The position numbers and the translations under genes were made by a program. DNA of 64,000 nucleotides from Usnea hakonensis (taxonomy: Eukaryota; Ascomycota; Lecanoromycetes; Lecanorales; Parmeliaceae). The stretch spans positions 274,913 to 338,912 of the forward strand of contig BLJB01000052.1 of NCBI GenBank assembly GCA_013423325.1, read 5' to 3'. The stretch's first letter is position 1; the number at the start of each line of letters is the position of its first letter. Of this stretch, positions 11,238-21,320 are shown one piece after another. The notes beneath the pieces were generated by a model that saw nothing but the letters and a program-made list of their open reading frames with translations, ran no database searches and was not told the DNA's origin.

Positions 11238-12800
11238 ATGAGACAGGGTGGCCACTTCTTCGGGATCTTCCTCGCCATTATCATTTCCCATTACTTTTCT
11301 TCTTCAATCGTCGTACAATGCGTTGTTGTATATGAAAACCCGGCTGTCGTCCCCCGCCAAGCCACCCTTGCCGAACTCCAAGTTTTCGATCCGAGCCGGA
11401 AAATCACCTGCCTCGGGGCCCGGTCAAGTATACCACGGTGGGCACGTGAAGACGGGCATTCGCGATCCATGCAACAGCTCTGCGCAGATCCACTGTACGG
11501 TGGGAACAGCACGAGGCCCAACTTCCGCGGCTACTGCCAGGACGGCGACGTCTTCTTTGGGCCTACCAACTTGCTCGAATCCCCCTTCCGTCAATTCCAA
11601 CCGCAAAATTCTTTCCGATCGTATTTGGAGTGCCGGACTCGATGCTTCTGTAACGACAACCTCGATAACACGGTTCTGCCGCAACAGCCTAAAGAGGTAG
11701 CCGACAGCCGGAGGACATTTAAAGAGTCCGATGATCTGCATTACCAGCCGACTTATCTTATACAATTAGATAAGCCGCGCAGCCCAGTGGTATCCTCGTC
11801 ACAGATGAAGACGCGAATATATTATTACAATAAGACGGAGATAATACCTCCTGCTGATGCCCTATTACCGGGACAAGATCTTGCGGTAGATATGGCTAGA
11901 GCGAGAACTTATGAAGATCAGGTGGCGATCGTTCGTGCTAATCGGATCAAATGCGGAGGACCATTGCCAAGTTTCTCGCTACCACCCCCATTCGATGTCC
12001 ACGACTTTGCCAATAATGAAGAGCTCTGCGCCGTGCAGTTATCCGGCGGGAACCCCGCTGCAAATGCCGGTGCCTATTGCCATCGTATCTCCACTGACGC
12101 AAAAGTAGTCAGCTTTGCCGACGACATGACCCCACGGCTGGATTGGACCTGGGGCGGAGCGGGCGGTAGTGCACTCCGATTTTCGTCAAGCATTCGCTTC
12201 CATTGCTGGAAGAATTGCATTTGCCAGGAACGGGGCAGGATTCAAAACTACTCGGATCCCTTGATCCCTCTATGGCAGTTTCTGGCAAATAAAATACCTG
12301 ACCTTTCAGTCGGAAAAGGGAGTAAATACCCGCTAGGTTCATCGACGGATTCCGCGAATAAGCCCAGGACCCAGATAAAAGGGGCTGAACAGCCTTCGGC
12401 GGATTGCGCTGCCCCTACCGACGGCGAGGCTAACACGTGTTCATTACCATGGCCCGTTGATATCCTCGGACCCGTGCCAAAAGCAGTCATGGCTCTCGGC
12501 TTGCCGCAGCCACCACCGATTACGACGTCGGTAGATAAGGAGGCTTGCAACAATGCTTGTTCGAGCAACAATGACTGCGGTCCCGATTGCGTGTGCATGC
12601 ATCCGTCGGTATTGGAAGCGCATACATTGGGGGTCGAACTCGTTTCGACAACGGCGTTATGTCTGGGTATTGACTCGCTCTTTGGTCGTTCGCTCGAGAG
12701 TCAAGGCCAGGTTGAATGTCTTTGTAATGCGACGTATAGTGCACCCGCATGCTGTCATTCCCGGAATGGTATGATTGAGATTTTGCAGGACAACAATTAA
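11238..12800 (+). CDS. Secreted Cys-rich protein of unknown function
   Basis: A single-exon 520-codon frame starting at ATG 11238. The N-terminus (FFGIFLAIIISHYFSSSIVV) is a strong hydrophobic signal sequence followed by a Pro-Arg region (AVVPRQATL) that may be a cleavage point. The mature protein has many cysteines, often in pairs or close spacing: CRTRCFC, CWKNCIC, CNNACSSNNDCGPDCVC and a C-terminal ECLCNATYSAPACC, indicating a disulfide-rich extracellular protein. N-glycosylation sequons (NST, NKT, NYS, NAT) fit secretion. The layout, with Cys clusters at the start, middle and end of a long protein, resembles conserved hypothetical secreted proteins of ascomycetes rather than a known enzyme. 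I do not recognise a catalytic motif. A CT/GA-rich leader lies immediately upstream. Confidence in the gene and its secretion is high, with function unknown. Confidence 0.88.
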   Translation: MRQGGHFFGIFLAIIISHYFSSSIVVQCVVVYENPAVVPRQATLAELQVFDPSRKITCLGARSSIPRWAREDGHSRSMQQLCADPLYGGNSTRPNFRGYCQDGDVFFGPTNLLESPFRQFQPQNSFRSYLECRTRCFCNDNLDNTVLPQQPKEVADSRRTFKESDDLHYQPTYLIQLDKPRSPVVSSSQMKTRIYYYNKTEIIPPADALLPGQDLAVDMARARTYEDQVAIVRANRIKCGGPLPSFSLPPPFDVHDFANNEELCAVQLSGGNPAANAGAYCHRISTDAKVVSFADDMTPRLDWTWGGAGGSALRFSSSIRFHCWKNCICQERGRIQNYSDPLIPLWQFLANKIPDLSVGKGSKYPLGSSTDSANKPRTQIKGAEQPSADCAAPTDGEANTCSLPWPVDILGPVPKAVMALGLPQPPPITTSVDKEACNNACSSNNDCGPDCVCMHPSVLEAHTLGVELVSTTALCLGIDSLFGRSLESQGQVECLCNATYSAPACCHSRNGMIEILQDNN

Positions 12801-12840
12801 TTCTATTTTGGGGGCGTTTTCAATTCAGTGGTGTACAAGT

Positions 12841-13610
12841 TTAAGGAGTGATGCTGTAGATATGATAGCCGTTGGTCCATTCACCATCAATATCCCACCG
12901 CTCGCAGATATCTAGAAGCGTCTCACGAGCCCCCGAAGCTGTCCATCTTGATCAATGGGACCTCAAGGCGGCGCCGATTCTGAAATGGTAAAGTATTGAA
13001 TACAGTTTCCATAATGCCATATTCAAGATTCGAATTCTCCGCTAGAAAGCAACTAGATATGGTCAGCTATAAATGATGACAACCTGAAACAACCACTGCT
13101 GACATAGGACGAATGGACCATCATCAGCTTCATTCAATCTCGTTCTCAGAGAGTTGAGCCACTCGAACAGGCTAGAGACTTCTGGAAGCTCCAGTCTCCC
13201 TGACACGACTTCAACAATGGTCAGTCGCCAATGGAAGACAGTAAGGCGTACCAGTGCTCCCATCTGATTCTGTTTCTATGTGTCCAAGTCGTATGGAACA
13301 ATCGAATATTTCTTGAACGCGAGATATTGGACTGTGGCTCATACGATCGAAGTCAATTATAAAAGTTCGAGCATCGCTACGATACGACTTTGCTCCTGCC
13401 TCAATGGCATCTTGTACAGGCCCAGAAGGTCGAGAAAGGACATTGAATCTACCTAGGAGCCGCCTTGAAATCCACGGTAAGGGTTGTCTTTGGCGCTGAG
13501 ACTCTAGGGTTTGTTGGCGACTCGGGGCTCCTGGAGATCTTTCCTCCAATCCTATGGCTGAGATAGAGCAGATTTCGAGTTGTAAGTGTTGTCGAGTATA
13601 AGCTTCACTA
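12841..13610 (-). pseudogene. Frameshifted small minus-strand gene, unknown family
   Basis: A coherent minus-strand reading can be followed downward from about 13610: EAYTRQHLQLEICSISAIGLEER, then QPLPWISRRLLGRFNVLSRP, then ARTFIIDFDRMSHSPISR. A 43-bp intron (13209-13251, with a CTGAC branch site) gives SGRLELPEVSSLFEWLNSLR. After a second, less certain intron (13037-13083) it reads NLEYGIMETVFNTLPFQNRRR to DSFG. There the frame breaks in a run of five Gs (about 12930-12936); dropping one base restores ARETLLDICERWDIDGEWTN and a TAA at 12841-12843. No ATG is found before the upstream in-frame stop, so a 5' exon is missing or lost. It could also be a live gene with a base error. Function unknown. 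Confidence 0.4.
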
Positions 13611-13966
13611 AGATGTTACATGAAAAATTGTCATGAGTAAACTGCATGAAAACTGCCAATGCACATCGATCGAGGTGTTATGCAAATTCAGCTTGGATAC
13701 CTAGTGTTTGATATTTGTCCTCTACTACATTCACTTTTGCATTTCAACACATGATGGTAACTTGGACCAAAGGGGTATTTGTTTTTCACTTGAAAACCCT
13801 CTTTAACATAGAGGAGAGTTACTTTCGCGCGCTCAAAGCACAGAACACCTAAATAGCGCAAACGAGAACAATAATCCTCTCAGCCTTCTTCATACCACCG
13901 CGAAAACATTCACAGACCTTGAACTTCACATACCGTTAAACATCTCTTCTTTCTACATAGGACTAG

Positions 13967-16597
13967 ATGGAGCGGTCAGATATGGACTCCTCCGATCAAG
14001 ACGATTATGATAGAGCCAGATTCGCAACTATACTGCGGAATTTGAAGCGAGACAAAATCCCATCTCTTGCCTCCGCAGTTCGCTACTCAGGTCATCCTTC
14101 CACCGGCATCATCGATGTATCAACAACCCCTCAGCCAGTCAGCTGCAGACTTCTCTCCCACATCGCGTGCGGCTCCTATAACGCCGTTTTCACCGTCCTT
14201 TTTGCCGATGGAACCCTTTGGGTCCTCAAAGTCCCTGCCCATGGGCACTTTCAGTGTTGGGATGCTCCTGCAGCCGAGGCACTTACCTCTGAAGCATACA
14301 CGATGCGTTTGATTAGACGCGAGACTACAATTCCGGTTCCGGAAGTCTTTGCTTTTGATGCTTCTTTGGAGAATGAGCTGGGGTGTCCGTTCATTCTCAT
14401 GGAGATGATACATGGGAAGTCCTTGGCAGAAGTATGGTTTGATCAGGAGATATCTCGGGCTTTGCGCGAGCAAATCCGGATTAGATCGTTACAGGGAATT
14501 GCGGAAGCGATGGCGCAGCTCAACGCGCTGACTTTTCGTCAGGGCGGCTCGCTGCTTTTCGATGCCAAGGGAAATGTTGTTGGTGTCGGTAGTTCGAATG
14601 TAGTCGATCTCGAGAAACAGTACGAAAATATGCGCTCGGAGGGCTATGATAACACTATGGCCTTCCGCCAGACTGGACCGTTCAAAGACCCAAAGAAATA
14701 CTTATTGGCCTTGCTCGATGTCCGTGAAGGAAAACAGGAGCGGAGTATAATCAGAAAAGGTGCTTACAAGCTGTTACGCCTTTTTATCGAGTGGAGCCTT
14801 TTGGATGCCGACGGCCAGGAGAAGCAATTTGTTCTGGCTCATCCCGATCTTGATAACCAGAATATTCTGGTCAAGGACGATGGATCAATTGCTGGAATCA
14901 TCGACTGGGACTGGACTGCCGCGGTACCTCATTGTGTTGGACCTCAGTCACTTCCGAAGTTCCTGCTCCAAGACTACGACCCGGGCAATTATGCCTATGA
15001 CGTAGAAGCTGGTGAGCCCAAGGAAGGCTTTTTGGCCAATTCACCGGCAGAGCTCGCATATTATCGTGCAATGTACGCACAGTTCATGGAGTCGTACCTC
15101 TCAAAAGATGACCAGGTGAACCTGACCAAGAGTTGCCAGCATGCTGCTCAAGTTCGGAAATCACGCAAGGAGGCTGCGGATGTGACAAGAAGATCTCTGA
15201 TTACTAGCACACTGTACTTTGCGGTACAAGCACCATCTGAGATGCGCAGACTGATGATTCATTTGTTCGAAGAGCTTGAGGAGCTCACGGCTGAGCAGCG
15301 GGACGAGTCATCAATAGCCGATGCAGGAGAGCAAGATAGTATTGAAGAGGGAGGTGACAGAGGTGAAAACACCGAGACGGGTGAAGTGGAGAACGGTGAT
15401 GCTGTGATGGAGGAGTCAGGCATTGATAATACCGGTGTTGAAGAAGATACTGTCAATATTGAGCACCTATCTATTGACGAACTGGTGGATGAGATAGAAA
15501 AACCCATGGGTATGCCTTCATCTGGCGATTTAAATCGTGGTACATCACAAGACTCAGTGGAAGGGTCTGAGGTCAAAGCTCAGTCGCTGGGAGTAGAGCA
15601 CGCAAAACAGAACCGAAAGCCTCGAGTGGCACGTGTATGTGGATGGGTCAAGGACAAGCTGCATCGAGGAGCAAAGCGCCTCCACAAAAAAGCCAAGAAC
15701 GACGATCCACTGGCCGCGCCTCCCTCGTCCACTCCCCTTAGAGCCACGCATACTATCTGTGGATGGACAGAGAAGAGACTGCGGCGAGTGGCCGCCTGTC
15801 TAAATTGCTGCAATGACGATGACGATAAGTCTAGGATGGAAATGAAGGTCGAAGCGATCCGGGATGGGGGAGTCGATGTTCTGAAGAGCCTGCAAAAAAG
15901 GCTCATACGAACGACCCAGAAATTACGTCGCAATGGGAATGATACTTCAGTAAATATAAAGTATAGGGGTGAAAAAGCATCGCAATCTGGACGCGCCACA
16001 AATAAATCGAAAGGGCTGACTAGAGCTCAAAAGCGATCTGTCTGCGACAAGTTCACTCGGATGGTCCGGGATAAGGGACTTGGGCTGTCGGTTGAACAAC
16101 AAGTTGCCGTTGCACATTTAGTGGTTCAGACACTCCAGGACCCAGGCTTCTCAGACTCCGACTGCAGTACTTCACATGACCGGTCAGCTAGGGAGGCAGA
16201 GCGCCATGAGGACAACAACTGTCACGAAATCGGTGATCCAGGAAGTGATTCTGGATACGAAGGTCATGGGGACCGTATCAGCAGCAGCGCCAATGGTGAA
16301 GAAGAGAACGAAGGCACTGAAAAGATCGGGCACAGCAATGATTTTCAGCCCAACGTCAAACCTACGAATCAAGGACTTCTGCCTCCGCCAGCAGGAAAGT
16401 CGCTGTCGGTGGAGAGCAAAGGTGTGGCGACAAAGATAGCGGAGACTACCTCGAGTGAGGAGGGGTCTGGGCCAGTCGATACGGGAGTGTTTGACCTTCA
16501 GGATATCTGCATCGCTCTTACACAGGGTGACCTTGATGAGCGACGTATGCAGCGGCTTAGAGATGGCTTCTTCGGGTTGCTAAACCAGACCTTGTAA
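13967..16597 (+). CDS. Large APH-like kinase with disordered tail (paralogue 1)
   Basis: Intronless, 876 residues. The N-terminal half (about 60-400) is an aminoglycoside phosphotransferase/choline-kinase-type fold: glycine loop GSYNAVFTVLF (69-79), ATP-binding Lys88 in WVLKVP, Brenner motif HPDLDNQN (H292, D294, N299) and metal-binding D313 in IIDWDW. All core residues are present, so it should bind ATP; the substrate is unknown. After about residue 425 comes a long low-complexity tail: acidic first, then two related basic segments (VCGWVKDKLHRGAKRL and ICGWTEKRLRRVAACL, about 550-620), then acidic again. It ends in a compact module FDLQDICIALTQGDLDERRM (from about 841). The paralogue at 26168 shares the kinase, basic segment and end module. 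Fungi carry many APH-like genes, but tails of this size are unusual. The start ATG is well supported by the promoter-like CT tract upstream. Confidence 0.88.
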   Translation: MERSDMDSSDQDDYDRARFATILRNLKRDKIPSLASAVRYSGHPSTGIIDVSTTPQPVSCRLLSHIACGSYNAVFTVLFADGTLWVLKVPAHGHFQCWDAPAAEALTSEAYTMRLIRRETTIPVPEVFAFDASLENELGCPFILMEMIHGKSLAEVWFDQEISRALREQIRIRSLQGIAEAMAQLNALTFRQGGSLLFDAKGNVVGVGSSNVVDLEKQYENMRSEGYDNTMAFRQTGPFKDPKKYLLALLDVREGKQERSIIRKGAYKLLRLFIEWSLLDADGQEKQFVLAHPDLDNQNILVKDDGSIAGIIDWDWTAAVPHCVGPQSLPKFLLQDYDPGNYAYDVEAGEPKEGFLANSPAELAYYRAMYAQFMESYLSKDDQVNLTKSCQHAAQVRKSRKEAADVTRRSLITSTLYFAVQAPSEMRRLMIHLFEELEELTAEQRDESSIADAGEQDSIEEGGDRGENTETGEVENGDAVMEESGIDNTGVEEDTVNIEHLSIDELVDEIEKPMGMPSSGDLNRGTSQDSVEGSEVKAQSLGVEHAKQNRKPRVARVCGWVKDKLHRGAKRLHKKAKNDDPLAAPPSSTPLRATHTICGWTEKRLRRVAACLNCCNDDDDKSRMEMKVEAIRDGGVDVLKSLQKRLIRTTQKLRRNGNDTSVNIKYRGEKASQSGRATNKSKGLTRAQKRSVCDKFTRMVRDKGLGLSVEQQVAVAHLVVQTLQDPGFSDSDCSTSHDRSAREAERHEDNNCHEIGDPGSDSGYEGHGDRISSSANGEEENEGTEKIGHSNDFQPNVKPTNQGLLPPPAGKSLSVESKGVATKIAETTSSEEGSGPVDTGVFDLQDICIALTQGDLDERRMQRLRDGFFGLLNQTL

Positions 16598-17649
16598 GAA
16601 GCGTGGGTTTCATATAGGGATTGGGTCTGCCGATTGTGACAGGGAGATGTTGTGACGGTAAGAGTAAACTAAGGGTACATGAGCATCGTCAAAGGATAGC
16701 TGGGGATGCGCGCAGTAGGAAGGAGGTAGGAGCATTTAATGGGGCTTCCGGAGGGTTATTCGGGCTTCTTGCTTGTGTGGTGCAGGGTTTTCTGTAAGAG
16801 CATTGGCTCTTTGCGGGCTTATCATTGGCAATAATTTCAGCTTGTATACTCTACGCTCTCTGAATTTGCATAGAATGTATAACTCCTTTTTCAAGGAAGC
16901 TTTTCTTAGCTCTGTATTATGACAGTTTATGAGTGGCTTTACCAATGGAAAGCTTGTCGTCTTTCCCGGGAGCACATTCCAATCCCTCAAGCCACCTGCG
17001 TATACAGAATCCCCTATCTCTGTTTTTTTGACCACTTTCCAGGCTTTCCCAGGATACCAGGTCTTGGGGCCGTGCTTGTCGAGTCTTTCCGAGCCACGTT
17101 ATAGTTTCTACGCGCTGAATCATTGTACGCCATCGAATCTGCTAATTTCTTGAGCCTTCTTGCGTATCTTCTTTATGCCATCTTCCACGTTCCCCGCAAA
17201 CATCAAGTTTTAAATCTCTCGTGAGAATATATGAAAACCACTACAGCTGGATTTGCTAACCTCAAAGAGTAAAATCACAAATATCATCTATATAGTCTAC
17301 TACACTACCGATTCCTATTTCGAATTTCATCATGCTGGTGGAGTAGTGGTTTACTGCATGGTTTTCTTTGCGTTCCTTGATTGCAAGTTACGCTGTGAAT
17401 GTGGATATCATGCTCGTGTCACTTGAGCGGTTATGGCTTGTGGAGAGCAGGCGATAGAGTGGTATCTACTGTTTCGGTGGGTTACTATCGAGTTTCTGCG
17501 GTAGGAAGCCGGACAGTGACTACGTCTCTCCCTTTCTCGAAGTACGTCGAGGAAATTCTCCATATAAAATAGTACGTAGTACGGTTCTTGCCTACAAGTC
17601 ACGAATGCACAAGCAAAAGTAGTAATTGTACTGTAGTTGCAAAAGTATA
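16598..17649. other. Intergenic region, nothing recognised
   Basis: About 1 kb of AT-moderate sequence. ORFs at 16736-17153 on both strands are short and overlapping with no domain-like content. A TAGTACGTAGTACGG stretch lies near 17570-17585. Confidence 0.4.
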
Positions 17650-18800
17650 TATTCTTGTTATGTGGATTGCGAATTGATCTCTCGAGTCTCTGAGGGCGAC
17701 CGATAGATCTCTTGGTGGAAATTGTAGATGATGACTGGGCCGGTGAAATTTCACGCCTCTTATGGCGGTGAGAGTCTGTTTCGGGAGAGGATGATGGTGG
17801 ACGAGACCGTTCCTCAGACACTATTGGTGCGAACTCGTCATCGTCATTCGTATCTGGTATGAAGTCGTCATTGCTATTCGTTTCTGGCGGAGAGGGTGGA
17901 GATGTGTGTGGAGGGGAAGAAAGGGAGGGGTGAAGTTGACTCCCAGTATTAGCAGGAGTGTCTGTACTTGACGTGGACACATCGAGACTTCCAGGAGAGG
18001 GCAATAGACGATGACGCTTGCTGGGGCGAAGCGGGTATCTATCTGCCAAATGCGTCCTCCATGTAGCAAACGATCTCACCGAGTCCAAACACCCATTCGT
18101 TCGCTAGTTTGACACCGAGGTATAGATTTGTGTAAAACAACTTCTGACGCGCCACTTCTCTTACAATTCTCTCCTTTTCTGCGATGCTTAGAGGGAAGGC
18201 TGTTATTCCTCGCTCTTGATTGAGGACTGAGACTCCGCTTTTCTCTGAGGCATCATCAGTTGTTCACGTAGGAGCTGCCCCTCACGCTCGTGCTGGGAAC
18301 ATTCACCCTTTTCTCCTCTTACAGATTCCGTTACTTCTCTCACAACTCTCTCTTGTTCTGCGATGCTTTGCCGGAAGACTGGTAAATACTCGTTCCTGAC
18401 CGAGGGCTGATGGGCTCGGCTTTTTTGCGGCCTGATTGAGGCGAATCATGCCTGGAGAGGAATACCTACGGCGCTTATGGGTAGAGGGCCACCCCCTTGA
18501 GTATTTCTTCTCTTTCGGGCTGAAGCGAGTGGTAGTAAACGTGCTTTAGGACACCTTCTAGTACCGCGACGATGGTAGAAATCAGATCTCCACACGCCTT
18601 GTTGATCTCTCGCAGTATCTCATCATCTTTGAGCTGAAATGAGAAGGTAGCGTCTGAGGCTCGCTGGTGGAACGTGGTTTAATGGTTGTTTGTGTAAAAA
18701 CTTGTTGGCCATCTTGGCCTCGCACTTAATGCTGGAGCGCTTCTTTCCCGGTGATGTGAATGGCGAATTGAGTAAAAGAGTCCGAGAGCGTTGATGACAT
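17650..18800 (-). pseudogene. Degraded minus-strand gene with internal duplication
   Basis: Read on the minus strand, protein-like blocks follow one another in changing frames: ATG at 18800 (MSSTLSDSFTQFAIHITGKE), MANKFLHKQPLNHVPP, FSFQLKDDEILREINKACGD to a stop at 18476, then FRQSIAEQERVVREVTESVR (stop 18203), then a related SIAEKERIVREVARQKLFYT with YLGVKLANEWVFGLGEIV (stop 18039), and finally a Ser/Pro/Asp-rich tail SPPSPPETNSNDDFIPDT. The helical charged blocks look like a real protein. No consistent set of GT-AG introns that I can see joins them, so several frameshifts are the simplest reading. The two SIAE-x-ER blocks are about 183 bp apart and mark a diverged tandem duplication. It could instead be a poorly resolved multi-exon gene. 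Function unknown. Confidence 0.42.
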
Positions 18801-19535
18801 TATCTTCGTGTTCCCCTTGGCAACTGGCTCGAGCGTTGTCTCTTTCCTGAGTAGTCTCCTCCTTGACTAGGGCTCTCCTTTGTTTCCAGTCTCTACTCCC
18901 CTGCTCCCATGCTTCCGTCCTTCTCCTGCCACGATGCCCCCCTCCTCCTCTTCATTGGCTTCTCGCCATCCTTCTCTTCATCACTATCTCCATCATCTCC
19001 ATCCTAGAATGCAACGACAACACCGGGAATGTATATAGTTCCCATTTATACACGAGAACGCCACTTGCGCTTGGTAGCACGCTTGCCGGCTCAGATCCAC
19101 AAATAGTAGACCCACTTTGCACCAGTGACACAGCCTTTGTTGGGGAAGGCTTGGACAATTGACTTTTCGTGACTGCGACGGAGCAGACTCCCTTTTGCCT
19201 TCGTCAGAATCCTCTTTCTTAATCCTCCCGACCCGTGAACGTGGCAAGTGTAGGAAAATCCCTTCAATCTTTCACTCCCATTGGAAGTATCTTCTCTGCT
19301 CTGTCCGACGCAGAAACCCAAAGCCATTCCTTCGAGCTATGTTGTCGCCAGGGAGGCGTAGGGAGGGGGCTGCGTCGCAGAACCCCAAGACTCTTCCTTC
19401 GAGCTGTGTTGTCGGCAGGAAAGCGTAGGAGGAGGCTGCTGCGGATATCGTGATAAAAAGCGGAAGAATTTGCGAAGCTCGTGAGCCGCCGGACTGCTTT
19501 CCTGCTCTCTTCGAAAATTGCTTGCCGCTATCCTC
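18801..19535. other. Low-coding region between degraded genes
   Basis: Short ORFs occur on both strands. The plus-strand ORF at 18863-19162 starts with hydrophobic residues (LLAILLFITISIISILEC) but lacks support. Two similar stretches at about 19340-19385 and 19380-19430 share CAAGACTCTTCCTTCGAGCT-like and GTTGTCGCCAGG/GTTGTCGGCAGG sequence, a small diverged tandem repeat. Confidence 0.35.
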
Positions 19536-21320
19536 TTATGGCTGGCTGACCGGAGTCTCAGCCATGCGCGCTCCCTCAGCATGCATGTCGCCCTCTTCTT
19601 GCTCCTCCTCCGCCTCTGTGATATGTATCATATATAGGCAGCCCATCAATACACTATACTGCTCGTCCACTATTCTTCCTCGACTTGTGGAGTCTTGATG
19701 GCCGCTGTTGAGATTTATATATGTAATGTCCTGAATGTTGGACCTGTGGAAGTGTCTTCTCCGGCTGTTTCGATATTGTGATTGAAATTTTCTTCTCAAA
19801 AAGCGCTTGCTATCTGCTGCTTTGGACCTCCATGCTCTGCATACTCCCTGTTGTTTTCCAAAGTCCAAGTCCGGGTATCCATCCTCCCAATCGTCGTTTT
19901 CATCCTCATGCCCATCTTTGGTCGGATTCTTCACGTTCCCAATCGTCTTCTTTGGCCGTCAGACTCATCACCTCCTCCAGAATTCGAATTGTTTTTGCTT
20001 TTGGCTCCACTCCCTGAGTGCTATCTTTCTTTGGGGAGTCTAGTACACAGAGCATGGCCCTCCTGGACCGAACCATGACTCATTGGGCAGGAAAACTAGA
20101 GAGCATTCCAACTCAACTTGACGGCCAGGTACCGTACTGAAAGACGGCGAACGGATATACGTAAACCGTTCCTCGAGGCCGTACTCGCCCCATATTTGAA
20201 AAATTGGGACGCTTCTGCTGTCCCGACGCTCGCAAGCTGCTCCTATATTCCATAGCTGATGAACGCCGTCGTCAGCATGATATATTACCGTGGCCTTGTC
20301 AGAAAGCTCCACGTGGATACGTCCCATATTGTACATATGGGCTAACACGAGTTTTCCGACAAAGCCGATATTTAGATAGCGGATGCCTTGCCGATCTAAG
20401 CCATTGCATAATGGCTTGGAAGCAACCATTGTTCTCCACCGGAAGCTCGAAGTCATGGTGCTGGTAAAAGACTCAAGTCATGCTGTGTGTCATGAGGAGT
20501 TGCTGCCTTGTGAGCCTTGCACCTTGCCCGCAGTTCGACATTGCTGAGAGCCCAGCAGTCGACTCCTGGAAGTACCGGTTGAGCCAGGTTGACGAATTCG
20601 TCCTTCGTCGTTGTCCTTGACGTCTCGATACCTCGTTCTTTGCAGTATTCTCTCATCTGCTCTTTTCGGAATGGCCTGTAAGCTGCTTCTTCAAACTTCC
20701 CGAAGCGAACTCGTGGCATGGGCGTGGTATTCGAGTATGGCGTATATATATATGTAGTGCTGGTGTCATAATACGGTCTCTTTGACAGTTCTGTCGATGA
20801 TCTGTCGGATAGTGCCATTCAAGAGTATTCCTTCGACAATAGCTTGAATGTGTCCGATAGCTCTTGAATCCATGTAGACACGGCGGTGTTTTGTGCCAAA
20901 ATTGGTCAAGAACGTCTTCTGATCGAATTCTGGTTGAGAAGGACAAGCCCATTGAGTGCATCGTGCCTGCTGTTGGAGATTTTGGTGCGATATGATGTTT
21001 TGGACGATGGATACCTTGACGAGCGTGTCGATTTGGAAAATATGTAGCCTTTGAGACGAAGCTTGCATACAACTCTGTTAAGAGGGTATGGATGGTACCG
21101 CGATGAGTGGCATGTTGTGTCGACATAAGTAAGACGCTTGAAAAAGACTGCGAGAGGGGCCAGACGAGTGTGCAAGAGATAATGAGGAGTGTCCGTGTCG
21201 TAGTGATAGAATATCCTAAACTTCGAGCGGCTCTGCGCATCCACGATCCACAGGCTCATGGCAGGAGCTTCGAAGCCGTATCCGAGAAGCTATGCAGCAA
21301 CATTGTCCATACCAAGACTT
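19536..21320 (-). pseudogene. Disrupted minus-strand coding region with SAP-like segment
   Basis: Several minus-strand blocks read like protein in different frames. From the high end: LHIFQIDTLVKVSIVQNIIS and AIVEGILLNGTIRQIIDRTV (about 21068-20766); FGKFEEAAYRPFRKEQMREY followed by CKERGIETSRTTTKDEFVNL and CWALSNVELRARCKAHKAAT (20818-20453), which resembles paired SAP-type helix-extended-helix motifs; GRIHVELSDKATVIYHADDG and LWNIGAACERRDSRSVPIFQ (20456-20040); LDSPKKDSTQGVEPKAKTIR (about 20045-19925); and a charged block with DENDDWEDGYPDLDFGK (19934-19536). I could not connect them with one clean exon chain, so decay or many introns are both possible. The SAP-like reading is a guess from spacing and charge only. 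Confidence 0.3.

Noticed and set aside
13967..16597. Reading the APH-like kinases as antibiotic-resistance genes
   Set aside because: The fold is shared by many eukaryotic small-molecule and protein kinases; nothing in the sequence points to aminoglycoside substrates.
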